Shown here: one piece after another, positions 32,637-41,160 of the stretch
How the letters are laid out: each line of letters opens with the position of its first letter
Numbering within the stretch: the first letter of the stretch is position 1
DNA from: an uncultured Coriobacteriaceae bacterium
GTDB lineage: Bacteria > Actinomycetota > Coriobacteriia > Coriobacteriales > Atopobiaceae
DNA length: 64,000 nt
Assembly (NCBI GenBank): GCA_902786015.1
Contig: CADAAU010000001.1
Coordinates: 186,001-250,000 of the forward strand
Direction of reading: 5' to 3'
Translations under genes and position numbers: made by a program
The notes under the pieces: model-generated
What the model saw: the letters and a program-made list of their open reading frames with translations, nothing else
Databases searched by the model: none
What the model was told of the DNA's origin: nothing

Positions 32637-33620
32637 TTAGCGTGTAGTATTTCTTAAATGAATGTCGAAACTCATTACCTCTTCGTCCGTCTTTAGATCT
32701 TTGTTCTTAAACTGACGAATAAGGAGCTGGGCGGCGTGCTCACCACTCGTTTTGTAGGCGAGATGGACCGTGGTGAGCGATGGGTGGATAATGCGGCTGA
32801 GCATGCTGTCTCCAAAGCCAGTGATCTGGACGTCTTCTGGAACCCTCTTGCCATACTCGCGCATGCACATCATTGCCCCAAAGGCAATATCGTCCGTCGC
32901 ACAGATGATGGAATCGAGACCCTCGATGGTGTCGAGCAATTGTTCGGCGCCAAAGTATCCTGCATCGGAAGTGAATTGCACTTGAAGAAGCGCCTCAGGT
33001 CGAACATGGATACCTGCTTCTTTGCAAGCGTCTTGGAATCCGAGTCGACGATGCTCTCCGGCCGCTATGTCTTCTTCAAGAACGCCCAGATATCCTGGAG
33101 TCGTAATCTGCGGGGCAATGCTCGATACAAGCGAATGCATGGCAGCGTAGTCGTTGTGATAGACGCTCGGATACCCGTCGAGCCTCTGTCCTAGTACGAC
33201 AAATGGCATCCTAAGTCTCTGTATTGCCTCCAGATGAGCGGGGGTAAATACCGTTCCAATCAAAATGAGACCGTCGACGTGTTTTCTCCCGCTAAACAGG
33301 TTGATATAGGATACTTCGGTCTGACAGTCATTGTTCGTGTTTGCCAAGACGACCTGATAGTTATTCTCCGCAAGTCTGTCGGTGATTCCCGCCACCATTC
33401 GACTTACAGATTGCGAGTTGATTTTTGGGATAATGACCCCGACGAGACGAGTCTTTCCTGTACGAAGTTGCCTAGCATTCTGAGACGGCACATATCCTGT
33501 CTCATCGATGACAAGCTGTATCTGTCGTCGCTTCTCTTGGGAAACGTATCCGTTGTTCAGATATCTCGAAACCGTAGCACGTGAGACACCCGCCCGCCGT
33601 GCAATGTCGTTGATGTCCAT
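32637..33620 (-). CDS. scrR: LacI-family sucrose operon repressor
   Basis: A 327-residue LacI/GalR regulator. The N-terminal helix-turn-helix is DINDIARRAGVSRATVSRYL, followed by the hinge (ARQLRTGKTRLVGVIIP) and a periplasmic-binding-protein-like effector domain. It should bind the two operator-like sites before scrA and scrK and release them when sucrose or its phosphate is present. The start at ATG 33620 begins directly at the helix-turn-helix with taagg upstream; the upstream in-frame extension has no known function. A 6-bp inverted repeat (ctaacc...ggttag, 33679-33697) upstream may be an autoregulatory site. Specific effector not proven. Confidence 0.88.
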   Translation of the reverse strand: MDINDIARRAGVSRATVSRYLNNGYVSQEKRRQIQLVIDETGYVPSQNARQLRTGKTRLVGVIIPKINSQSVSRMVAGITDRLAENNYQVVLANTNNDCQTEVSYINLFSGRKHVDGLILIGTVFTPAHLEAIQRLRMPFVVLGQRLDGYPSVYHNDYAAMHSLVSSIAPQITTPGYLGVLEEDIAAGEHRRLGFQDACKEAGIHVRPEALLQVQFTSDAGYFGAEQLLDTIEGLDSIICATDDIAFGAMMCMREYGKRVPEDVQITGFGDSMLSRIIHPSLTTVHLAYKTSGEHAAQLLIRQFKNKDLKTDEEVMSFDIHLRNTTR

Positions 33621-33722
33621 GCAAACCTTAGTCGTCCGCTCACCAGTGTCTAAGATAATAGTGCATATTTTGGCAATTCTAACCACAGATTGGTTAGTGG
33701 CAGACATGCAACTTCTACTGGG

Positions 33723-33752
33723 GCGGTAATCCTACCAGTGAACGATTACCGC
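33723..33752 (-). terminator. Hairpin at the L,D-transpeptidase gene end
   Basis: gcggtaatc (33723-33731) pairs with gattaccgc (33744-33752) over 9 bp. Most of one arm lies in the last codons of the L,D-transpeptidase gene. No T-run follows on the minus strand, so termination efficiency is uncertain. Confidence 0.45.
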
Positions 33753-36137
33753 ATCCCCCACCTCAACGGTGAAGTAGAGCATCTCCGCAGCGTCATACGG
33801 CAGGTTGACGCAGCCGTGGCTTCCGTTGTACAGGTACTCGTCGCCTCCAAAGGTGTAACGCCATGTGGCATCATGCAGGCCGTAGCCTCCAAAGAAGGGC
33901 ATCCAGTACGTTACATCGTTTTCGTAATCCGGTTCTCCGTCGCCGTTGCTGTCGAGTCCGATGAGCTTTTCGGGGGAACGCTTGTCTTCGATTGCAAAGA
34001 CCCCCGTTACGGTATCGTTGCCCTCAGCGGAACCGCCCGATACACAGAGGGATTCCCACACCAGCGATCCGCCGTCGTACATGCGGGCGTACTGCTCTGT
34101 TAGGTCGACGTCTATGTAACGTCCGCCCCAGTCAGCTCCGCCGGGATCGTACACGTTTGCGGTGCTGATGCAAGGCACCTCGATCTTGTCCGATGACTTG
34201 GCATCAATGCTGTCGACGATCAGCTCGGCGAGCGCGATTCCGTCAATGCTCCACCCATAGGTGCCGTCGTTGATTTGAATCTTCTTGCCGTCGGGCCGGG
34301 TATAGGTACGATACGCTCCTACCGAGTCGAGTTTGCTCGAAAGGGTGAAGCGCGTGTAATACGCTACCGCGTCGGGGTCAGCCGTAATGCTAAAGTCGTC
34401 TTTGATTGTGAGCCATGTCTTTATGAGATCCGAGTCGAGCGTTTGTACGCTTTCTCCTCCCATAATAAGATCAATCGAAAGATCGGGATAGCTTCGGAGT
34501 GCCCGCAGAGCCTCACCGAACTTGGGGTCTCCGGCCGAAACTGTCGGTTGGACCAGTTCGGAGTCACCGAGGGTGATGGTGTCGTTGAGCCCTTTTACCG
34601 AGGTGGCGACCGACGAGAGGGTGGTGGTGGGGTCGAGTTCGGTGCCCAGTGCCTCGGGAACCGTCACATAGTCACCAGTATCTGAATCATATGCGGCGGT
34701 CGCGTTTGTTGTGGGCGTCGAATTCTTGTTTACCTTATCGATTTGGGGTGTGACAAGGCTCTTGAGTTTGGATTCGTCGAGTGAAATACCTTCGTTGACA
34801 AGGTATGTTTGCTTCGAGAATGGTGCAATTGGCCACAGAGGACTTATGACTTGCTTTCGTGAAGCGTCAATGTAGGTGTCGACGTCGAGGGCAAGATTGA
34901 CGTCAGAACCACTCAATGTAAGATTGACTCCGTCACCAGAAATGTGAGCCGTATAGTTTTGGACAGCGGATGACATCTCGTTGGCAAGCTCGTTGCTCGA
35001 TTTCAGCGAGACGTCTTTTCCGTTTACGGTCGTGTTTGGCAGGTAGTGCGACGAGAAGTACACGCAGCCAGCTATATATATAACTATGAGCAAGACAAGA
35101 ATCGAGCCACCAGCTATGACGGGGATGCGGTGATTGAACCACAGGTATTGACATTTTCGTACGAAGGGAGACGCATTGTCATCGATGGGAGGCTGCTGTA
35201 CCTTCGCAGGCTTCTTTGGGCTAGACTGCTTGGCACTTCCCTTGGACTTGGCATTCTTTGCTTGTTTTGAGCTGGTTGGTTTCCCATTGCTCTTGGACTG
35301 CTTTGGCTGGGCTGTTGGCTCGTTCTTTTTTGGCTTCTTTGTTTTTGATGCGGCTGACTCGGTTGCTTTGACGTCCTTGAGCTGCTTTGGGTCTGCACCT
35401 TCTTTGGTGATTTGAGCGTCGTTCTGCGGTTCCTTTGCCTTCGTCTTGTCACCTTTTGAGGAGGCCTTTGGTGTGGGTTCTTGAGTTGCGGGAGTCGAAG
35501 GTGAGCCATCACTCACGAGAGGTTCTTTTACCTCTTGATCGATGTTGTAGGATTTGGACTGATTGGACGGGGCAGGAAGCGCCTTTTGTAAGTTTCTGCG
35601 AACGAGAGGCTTGTCTTGGCGTTTCTTTGGCTTTGTTATCGACTTCTTTGGTGTATGGGAGGCTTCTGGGTCCTGCTCCTCGATTGTGGCATCGCTAGGG
35701 TCGATCTCTTTTTCTGTAGAGTTGGAAGGGGTTTCCTCGGATGCGTCCTTAGAATCGCGATCGGCGGTGGTCGATGACTCAGGGTCGTCTTTCTTCTCAT
35801 CTGTAGGCTTGGAGGTCGTCTCCTCACCCAAGGACACGTCAGACGAAGTGATGTCTACGACGCTCTGGTTGGCAGCAATGGGCTTCGGCTCGTCTGTTTC
35901 GCGAACATCTACTTGGGATGCGCCAACGATTGTTTCGATCGGATCATTTGGCTCATCGGTCTTAGTGGTTACATATGTTGGCGTCGCTTCTTCTGCCGAT
36001 GTCGCTTCTGGTCGGTCGGTTGCGTCTGCCGCAGTCGTGTTTGGCAAGTTGTCAGAGTGCTGGGCTACCTCGTCGTTGCCGCCCCAAAAGCTGGCCGACG
36101 AGCGGGTGAGTCTTTTGATGTGCTTGTTCGTGCTCAT
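33732..36137 (-). CDS. L,D-transpeptidase with cytosolic low-complexity tail
   Basis: An 801-residue membrane protein. Residues 1-335 are Ser/Thr/Lys/Glu/Pro-rich and disordered. One membrane helix spans about 336-362 (IPVIAGGSILVLLIVIYIAG). The extracellular part starts with a PG-binding/VanW-associated region (LPNTTVNGKDVSLKS, DVDTYIDASRKQ) and ends in a YkuD L,D-transpeptidase domain with the catalytic motif SHGCVNLP. It should form 3-3 crosslinks or anchor proteins in peptidoglycan. The long Lys/Glu-rich tail is cytosolic by the positive-inside rule and its job is unknown. The start at 36137 is the first ATG of the open frame. It stands alone, convergent with nothing and divergent from the lipoprotein gene. 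Confidence 0.85.
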   Translation of the reverse strand: MSTNKHIKRLTRSSASFWGGNDEVAQHSDNLPNTTAADATDRPEATSAEEATPTYVTTKTDEPNDPIETIVGASQVDVRETDEPKPIAANQSVVDITSSDVSLGEETTSKPTDEKKDDPESSTTADRDSKDASEETPSNSTEKEIDPSDATIEEQDPEASHTPKKSITKPKKRQDKPLVRRNLQKALPAPSNQSKSYNIDQEVKEPLVSDGSPSTPATQEPTPKASSKGDKTKAKEPQNDAQITKEGADPKQLKDVKATESAASKTKKPKKNEPTAQPKQSKSNGKPTSSKQAKNAKSKGSAKQSSPKKPAKVQQPPIDDNASPFVRKCQYLWFNHRIPVIAGGSILVLLIVIYIAGCVYFSSHYLPNTTVNGKDVSLKSSNELANEMSSAVQNYTAHISGDGVNLTLSGSDVNLALDVDTYIDASRKQVISPLWPIAPFSKQTYLVNEGISLDESKLKSLVTPQIDKVNKNSTPTTNATAAYDSDTGDYVTVPEALGTELDPTTTLSSVATSVKGLNDTITLGDSELVQPTVSAGDPKFGEALRALRSYPDLSIDLIMGGESVQTLDSDLIKTWLTIKDDFSITADPDAVAYYTRFTLSSKLDSVGAYRTYTRPDGKKIQINDGTYGWSIDGIALAELIVDSIDAKSSDKIEVPCISTANVYDPGGADWGGRYIDVDLTEQYARMYDGGSLVWESLCVSGGSAEGNDTVTGVFAIEDKRSPEKLIGLDSNGDGEPDYENDVTYWMPFFGGYGLHDATWRYTFGGDEYLYNGSHGCVNLPYDAAEMLYFTVEVGDAVIVHW

Positions 36138-36447
36138 GCATTCCCTCTGACATCTTCGTTGTGTTATGCGTCACGTTATCTTACCCGTTTGGAATTGGAA
36201 TAGTCTGGCTAAGCCCCCAAATGTGAAAAAGGGAAGTACGCAAAGGGCTTAGAATGCCCGTTTTCCAGCGAAGTAGCCTATGCGGAAACACGAGGGATAT
36301 GGTCGAACAGTCATCTTCACAAGCTTTTTTGGAACAATTTGATATCTTTGTCGCTACACGTCGAGACATCGATGCGTTAATCTGAAGTATGGTAAAGTAA
36401 CAAGCATGTATTATTATTGTCTCTTGACCTATGGAAGGGTTACGAAT
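36138..36447. other. Intergenic region with no gene recognised
   Basis: About 310 bp between the divergent L,D-transpeptidase and lipoprotein genes. The composition is more A/T-rich than the flanks. Short frames here lack ribosome-binding sites. I find no tRNA-like fold, riboswitch or convincing promoter hexamer pair, although both flanking genes must be driven from it. Confidence 0.5.
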
Positions 36448-37437
36448 TTGGTATGTCCCAACGCTACATACAAAGCTTTGGCGTTGGCGTTATGCCTCGC
36501 GCTTGCTGGCTGTACGGGTAGCACTGGAACAGCCACGAGTAAAGATGCCGGCACTGCGGGCGCTTCTCAAAAGAAGCCCACGGTGGTCATAACTAATGCT
36601 GATTCAAACGAGTCGTCCTCCTCGATACCCACGACGGTTGACAGCGGAAAGAACGCAGCAACAGCAAGTAGCGATGGTACGAATGGGCCGAAGAAGAAGT
36701 CAGACGAAGCAAATCATGACACCCTCTCGACCTGCTTGGGCTCCATAGCAAAGAAGGCTGCAGACGATCACGGCAACGCCTACATCGAACTCGATACGGC
36801 ACGAGAAGTGTTTGAATTCACCATAGAAGGCGAGAAGTATGAGCTTCCATGTACCATAAGCAAGTTCATGGAGACGGGCAAACATTGGTCGTTTGAGCAG
36901 GGCTACAGCTTTGATGACATGCGATATGATCCCGGGTTCTCGTTTGACGTTGGCCTTTGGTACGACAATGACCAGAACTACAATATTTCCGTCAAGCTCA
37001 AGAACACCTCTGACGAGATAGCGGAGTGGAGGGACCTGACGGTAGTTGGCGTAACCGTACGGCCTCAGGACTCATACGTAAGCTTTGAGTCAAAGGCGGG
37101 GGTAAGCAGAGACTCGAAACTCGACGAGCTTCTGGATGTGCTGGGCTGCAACGACGAGAGCGAGTTGGCAGAGAACAAGACAATCGTGGAGTACCACGTA
37201 AGCTTATACGATAACCCCCTCTACGATATGAATGCTTCCATCTATGGCAATGTCTCCTACGATTGGAACAAAACGGGCTTTGCTCTTACGAGCCTTTCGT
37301 TCGAGCTTCTTGAGCCGTGGGATACCATATTGCGCAAAACAGACGAAGAGATTCGTGAGGAGCTCGACAAACGCGCGGAGGAGTCCGAGACCAGCATTCC
37401 TAGCGATGTTGGCAGAACTGTTGAGGGTGGTGTCTAG
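36448..37437 (+). CDS. Lipoprotein of unknown function
   Basis: A 329-residue lipoprotein using TTG 36448, which has ggaagggt 7 nt upstream and gives a compact signal peptide ending in the lipobox LALAGC. An ATG 42 bp upstream has no ribosome-binding site. The mature N-terminus is a Ser/Thr/Ala/Asn-rich linker of about 80 residues. The C-terminal 230 residues are a beta-rich domain with many aromatic and acidic residues (FTIEGEKYELPCTISKF, VKLKNTSDEIAEWRDL, VVGVTVRPQDSYVSF) that I do not recognise. It resembles in layout other surface lipoproteins of Coriobacteriia. The start is less certain than the frame. Confidence 0.65.
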   Translation: MVCPNATYKALALALCLALAGCTGSTGTATSKDAGTAGASQKKPTVVITNADSNESSSSIPTTVDSGKNAATASSDGTNGPKKKSDEANHDTLSTCLGSIAKKAADDHGNAYIELDTAREVFEFTIEGEKYELPCTISKFMETGKHWSFEQGYSFDDMRYDPGFSFDVGLWYDNDQNYNISVKLKNTSDEIAEWRDLTVVGVTVRPQDSYVSFESKAGVSRDSKLDELLDVLGCNDESELAENKTIVEYHVSLYDNPLYDMNASIYGNVSYDWNKTGFALTSLSFELLEPWDTILRKTDEEIREELDKRAEESETSIPSDVGRTVEGGV

Positions 37438-37461
37438 TCTGCTAGGGAAACGAGAGCTCGC

Positions 37462-37974
37462 ATGGCACGACTTGAACATGTGACGCACGGCATTCCGCCA
37501 ACTTTTGATAGCCGGAGTCGTGTGCTTGTGTTGGGTTCCGTTCCGAGTCCCAAATCTCGGGAGAGCGGTTTCAACTATGGCCATCCCCAAAACCGCTTTT
37601 GGCGTGTCCTCGCATGTCTTGCCAATGAACCCTTGCCGACGACCAATGAACAAAAGCGCTTGTTTTGCCTACGCCATGGTATTGCACTCTGGGACGTCGT
37701 CGCGGAGTGCGACATCGTTGGCGCATCCGATGCCAGCATCCGAAATGCCCGGCCGAATGACTTGACCCTCATCACAAAGAGCGCTCCCATTGAGGCGATT
37801 TACTGCACGGGAGCGAAGGCATATACGTTGTATCGGAGACTCTGCGAAAAAGATGTTGGGATGAGCGCCGTGCGCCTTCCCTCTACGAGTCCCGCGAACG
37901 CCGCCTGTAGCTTTGAGAGGCTGTTGCGCGAGTATGCGCCATTGATGAGCGATCCGTCTTGTGACAAGGCGTGA
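37462..37974 (+). CDS. Hypoxanthine/uracil-DNA glycosylase family protein
   Basis: A 170-residue member of the uracil-DNA glycosylase superfamily. The motifs VLVLGSVPSPKSRESG and YGHPQNRFW match the hypoxanthine-DNA glycosylase (UDG family 6) group, where the asparagine of HPQNRFW is thought to be catalytic. Downstream are ALWDVVAECDIVG and LPSTSPANA (the second substrate-binding motif). Proteins of this family excise deaminated adenine, and in some cases uracil, from DNA. ATG 37462 has a gagagc site that is only fair. It is 24 bp downstream of the lipoprotein gene, so they may be co-transcribed. Confidence 0.85.
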   Translation: MARLEHVTHGIPPTFDSRSRVLVLGSVPSPKSRESGFNYGHPQNRFWRVLACLANEPLPTTNEQKRLFCLRHGIALWDVVAECDIVGASDASIRNARPNDLTLITKSAPIEAIYCTGAKAYTLYRRLCEKDVGMSAVRLPSTSPANAACSFERLLREYAPLMSDPSCDKA

Positions 37975-38013
37975 ACGCGTCCAGGCATCTTTTCGTGGGT
38001 TTTAGTGCGTCTT

Positions 38014-38043
38014 TTGCCAAACCTGAAGAATTGCTGGTATAGT
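38014..38043 (+). promoter_or_regulatory. Promoter of the ChW-repeat peptidase gene
   Basis: TTGCCA (38014-38019) and TATAGT (38038-38043) are separated by 18 bp, placing transcription start near 38050, 26 nt before the ATG. It is preceded by the end of the glycosylase gene, giving the peptidase its own unit. Confidence 0.6.
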
Positions 38044-38075
38044 GCGAGACCTGTTGCCTACGATAGGAGATCCAA

Positions 38076-40205
38076 ATGAAACGAACGCTAGCCCTCTTGT
38101 CGAGCTTCGTATTGGCATGGGTGCTTTGCTTGAGTCCCGCAATGGCCTCCGGCCAAGAGACACAAGCCCTCTCGGCGCCCGACGAACAGCCAGCGAAGCT
38201 TCATGACGAAGCGGCCATGGATATGATGCAAGGGCTGGCGCAGAATTCGATGGAGTCTTGCGACTCTGGTGAATCTGTCAATAACCCCTCCACGGAGAGG
38301 ATGGCGACGGGTGCCGAGACAGTTGAGTCCTCGGCTGAGTCCGTTGGCGTGGATGCGGAGCCGTCCGACACGCTTGGGGCACAACCTCAAGAAACAGCGG
38401 ATATAAACGTACGATATTGCGCGCACGTTCAGCAAGATGGTTGGCAGGACTGGGCCTCCAATGGCGAGATCATTGGCACGGTGGGGCGCTCGCTTCGTAT
38501 GGAGGCCTTCAAGATAGAGCTCCGTGATGCGAACGACGCGCTCGTGCAGGGACTAAGCTATCAAATGCACGTGCAAGGTATTGGTTGGCAAGACTGGGCT
38601 CAGGATGGCGCCCTTGGTGGCACTGAGGGCCAGAGTCGTCGCGTCGAGGCGATTCGTATCCGCCTTTCTGACGAGCTGCTTGAGTCATACGACATATGGT
38701 ACAGCACGCATATCCAGACGTATGGATGGCTTGGCTGGGCAAAGAACGGTGAGGCGGCAGGATCTTCTGGTAAGTCGCGACGCCTGGAAGCCGTTCGCAT
38801 TTGCGTCACGCGCAAGGGCGAGCTTCCTTCGGACTATAACGAGAGCAATCGCTTTGTCGATGGTGTGCGTGTTGCCTTCGATGGTCATATACAACATATC
38901 GGATGGGAGTCCGGCGACCAGAGCATTGGAACTACTGGCCAGTCTCTCCGTATTGAGGCACTGCGAGCCCGGCTTGTGGGCGGCGAATATGAGGGCGACA
39001 TATCCTACAGTGCGCACGTCCAGCGACAGGGATGGCAGGATACGGTTTCCAATGGTGAGCTTTGTGGGACGACTGGGCAATCGCTGCGCATCGAAGCGCT
39101 CACAATGAGCCTTGGTGGTAACGCGGAAGAGCACTATGACGTCTGGTATCGGTTGCATGTGCAAAAGTATGGTTGGCTTGGCTGGGCGTGCAATGGCGAA
39201 AAAGCGGGAACCGCGGGTCTTAGCCTTAGGGTCGAGAGCATCCAGGCGCTCGTACTGCCCAAGGGTTCTCCCGCGCCACAGTCTGAGGACTCGTCTTTTG
39301 AGAATCCCTTCATTCAGTCTATGGATGTTTCGGTTGCCGTGAGTGTCGAGGAGGATGGATGGCAGGTTCCGCGAACCACTGGGCAGACGGTGGGAGTCAT
39401 AGGCCAGAACAAGGGGGTAGAGCGGCTGCGAGCGGAGCTGGTTAACGAGACGGACAGTATTTCGGGCGGTATTGCATATCGCGTACGACCTGTTGGGGGC
39501 GAGTGGTCGGATACGTTCCATGACGGAGAGGAAGCTGGAGTTGACGGCCAGCCCATCGATGGCGTATGCGTAGCCCTTACGGGGGATGCGGCGCGTGCGT
39601 TCGACGTATGGTACCGTGCGTATATCTCTAACTATGGTTGGTTGAGTTGGATCGCTAATGACGAGCGAGCGGGTACCGAAGGACTCGGCCAGCGAATAGA
39701 GGCTCTGGAAGTCATGGTGCTCCGTAAGGATACCCAGCCAAGCGGCGAGGGTTCTGAGCAGCCCGTGGGATACTTCACATCTTCTGACCTGCTGCGTAAT
39801 GGCCAGCCTCTTTCCCAAGCAAACGAAGCGCAGCGCAGAATCGTGGCCGCTGCATATTCGACTCCCTCCGCTCCCGCAGGCTATTGTGCCATGTGGGTCG
39901 AGAATGTCTATGCAAACGCCGGATTCGGAAGCTTCAACGGCGACGCGTGCGATCTTTACGATCGCTATTGTCACTGGACCGAGCTTTCGGACCTCAAGGC
40001 TGGCATGATCGTTGCGGTGTCGACGCATCCGCATTCGAGCGCGGGTAGCATCTGGGGCCACGTGGGCGTGTTCATCGGCGATGGCAAAGTCAAGGACAGC
40101 GTGTATGGGTATGTGCGAACCAGTGAGCTTCAGGATTGGATTGACTACTATGGCGCCAGCGTTCCCGTCAAATGGGGCTGGCTCGGAAACGTTCAGGTCG
40201 TCTAG
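38076..40205 (+). CDS. Secreted ChW-repeat cell-wall peptidase (NlpC/P60 or CHAP-like)
   Basis: A 709-residue exported protein. A signal peptide (MKRTLALLSSFVLAWVLCLS, predicted cleavage after AMA) is followed by an acidic linker and about nine clostridial hydrophobic W (ChW) repeats of the form GWQDW-x-NGE-x-GT-x-G-x-SLR-x-EA, spanning residues about 120-560. The C-terminal domain carries a cysteine in AGYCAMWVENVY and a histidine in WGHVGVFIGDG, the layout of a cysteine endopeptidase that cuts peptidoglycan stem peptides. ChW repeats bind cell-surface polymers, so this is likely an autolysin or surface-remodelling enzyme. RBS aggaga precedes ATG. The eighth repeat is degenerate. Confidence 0.88.
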   Translation: MKRTLALLSSFVLAWVLCLSPAMASGQETQALSAPDEQPAKLHDEAAMDMMQGLAQNSMESCDSGESVNNPSTERMATGAETVESSAESVGVDAEPSDTLGAQPQETADINVRYCAHVQQDGWQDWASNGEIIGTVGRSLRMEAFKIELRDANDALVQGLSYQMHVQGIGWQDWAQDGALGGTEGQSRRVEAIRIRLSDELLESYDIWYSTHIQTYGWLGWAKNGEAAGSSGKSRRLEAVRICVTRKGELPSDYNESNRFVDGVRVAFDGHIQHIGWESGDQSIGTTGQSLRIEALRARLVGGEYEGDISYSAHVQRQGWQDTVSNGELCGTTGQSLRIEALTMSLGGNAEEHYDVWYRLHVQKYGWLGWACNGEKAGTAGLSLRVESIQALVLPKGSPAPQSEDSSFENPFIQSMDVSVAVSVEEDGWQVPRTTGQTVGVIGQNKGVERLRAELVNETDSISGGIAYRVRPVGGEWSDTFHDGEEAGVDGQPIDGVCVALTGDAARAFDVWYRAYISNYGWLSWIANDERAGTEGLGQRIEALEVMVLRKDTQPSGEGSEQPVGYFTSSDLLRNGQPLSQANEAQRRIVAAAYSTPSAPAGYCAMWVENVYANAGFGSFNGDACDLYDRYCHWTELSDLKAGMIVAVSTHPHSSAGSIWGHVGVFIGDGKVKDSVYGYVRTSELQDWIDYYGASVPVKWGWLGNVQVV

Positions 40206-40225
40206 GGTAACGCCCCAAAGATGCC

Positions 40226-40264
40226 AAAACGAGCCCGGGATGAAGCTCCCGGGCTCGTTTTATT
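40226..40264. terminator. Bidirectional rho-independent terminator
   Basis: aaaacgagcccggga (40226-40240) pairs perfectly with tcccgggctcgtttt (40247-40261) around a 6-nt loop. A T-run follows on both strands, so it ends both the peptidase gene and the convergent suf/rrf2 transcript. Confidence 0.9.
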
Positions 40265-40667
40265 CCTCAATGATGTCGGCGAGTGTCTTGCCGTCAAGGT
40301 ATTCAGAGGTTACCTTTCCAAGCTCGCGCCATACGGGCACGACGGAACAGGTGTCGACAATGGGACATATTCTCCCACGAGTGCAGTCGAGGCAGCCGAC
40401 GGGCGCAAGCGAACCTTCGGCTGCTCGAAGGATTTGACCGAGCGTGTATTCCTTTGGGTCGCGGGTCAGGCGGTATCCCCCTCCCTTGCCTCTTAGACTC
40501 TTGACGTATCCGGCGCGGCTCATCAACGCGATGACTTGCTCTAAATACTTTCGAGAGATGTTCTGTCGCTTGGCCACGTCGCCAAGGGATACCCAACCAT
40601 CGTGTTGAGCGAGGTCGGCCATGGCACGCAGCGCATACTGGCCTTTGGTGGAAAACATTCCCGCCAT
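40260..40667 (-). CDS. Rrf2/IscR-family Fe-S regulator
   Basis: A 135-residue Rrf2 regulator. A winged helix-turn-helix (LGDVAKRQNISRKYLEQVI) and wing (LRGKGGGYRLTRDP) are followed by cysteines C92, C95, C101 and C107. The C95-x5-C101-x5-C107 spacing is the one seen in IscR, where the three cysteines hold a [2Fe-2S] cluster; C92 is extra. It is downstream of sufU (61 bp) and probably autoregulates the suf operon through a palindrome in the sufC promoter. The start ATG 40667 follows ggaggagg; a second ATG three codons on is possible. Not enough to separate IscR from other suf regulators. Confidence 0.88.
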   Translation of the reverse strand: MAGMFSTKGQYALRAMADLAQHDGWVSLGDVAKRQNISRKYLEQVIALMSRAGYVKSLRGKGGGYRLTRDPKEYTLGQILRAAEGSLAPVGCLDCTRGRICPIVDTCSVVPVWRELGKVTSEYLDGKTLADIIEE

Positions 40668-40728
40668 ATATGCCTCCTCCCCGGGATAACGACAAACGAA
40701 GGAAAGCCGTACTGCAGAACTAGGTAAG

Positions 40729-41160
40729 CTAAGCTTGGAGCATCTCATGCAACGTACGCCATGCCAATTCGGCACACTTGACGCGTGCTGGCATATGGCT
40801 TACGTCCTTGAGGAGCGCAGCTTCATCGAGCTCGTCCTCTAAGAGCTCCGTGTCTTTCTCGCTTCCCGTGACCATGTTTTTAAACAGCTCGCACAGGGCG
40901 ATAGCCTCTTGGGGAGTTTTGCCCACCATAAGGTCGCTCATCATGTCTGCGGAGGCCATGGATACCGCACATCCATGGCCAGTATACGAGCTCTCCTCTA
41001 TGCGTCCGTCATCGCCGAGGCGTACGAACAGATGCAGTTCGTCGCCGCATGAGGGGTTGATGCCGTCATGCTCGTATGTTGCGTCGTCGAGCGGATACTT
41101 GTAGTCGGGATGCGTTATGTGATCCATAAACTGTTCGTTGTACAAGCTGCTAACGTCCAT
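40729..41160 (-). CDS. sufU: Fe-S cluster assembly scaffold/sulfur acceptor SufU
   Basis: A 143-residue SufU. Zinc and sulfur ligands are C38 and D40 (NPSCGDE), C64 (GHGCAVS) and C129 (ARVKC). It accepts persulfide from SufS and passes sulfur to SufBCD. The extended loop and the zinc-binding aspartate distinguish SufU from IscU. It overlaps the sufS 3' end by 11 bp, so the two are translationally coupled and share a complex. Length and motifs match Gram-positive SufU. Confidence 0.93.
   Translation of the reverse strand: MDVSSLYNEQFMDHITHPDYKYPLDDATYEHDGINPSCGDELHLFVRLGDDGRIEESSYTGHGCAVSMASADMMSDLMVGKTPQEAIALCELFKNMVTGSEKDTELLEDELDEAALLKDVSHMPARVKCAELAWRTLHEMLQA

Noticed and set aside
36181..36369. 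62-codon frame in the gap between the L,D-transpeptidase and lipoprotein genes
   Set aside because: No ribosome-binding site, biased composition and no neighbour coupling.
38685..40061. A 458-codon minus-strand frame across the ChW-repeat gene
   Set aside because: It arises from the repeated Trp/Gly codons of the peptidase gene; no ribosome-binding site or recognisable domain.
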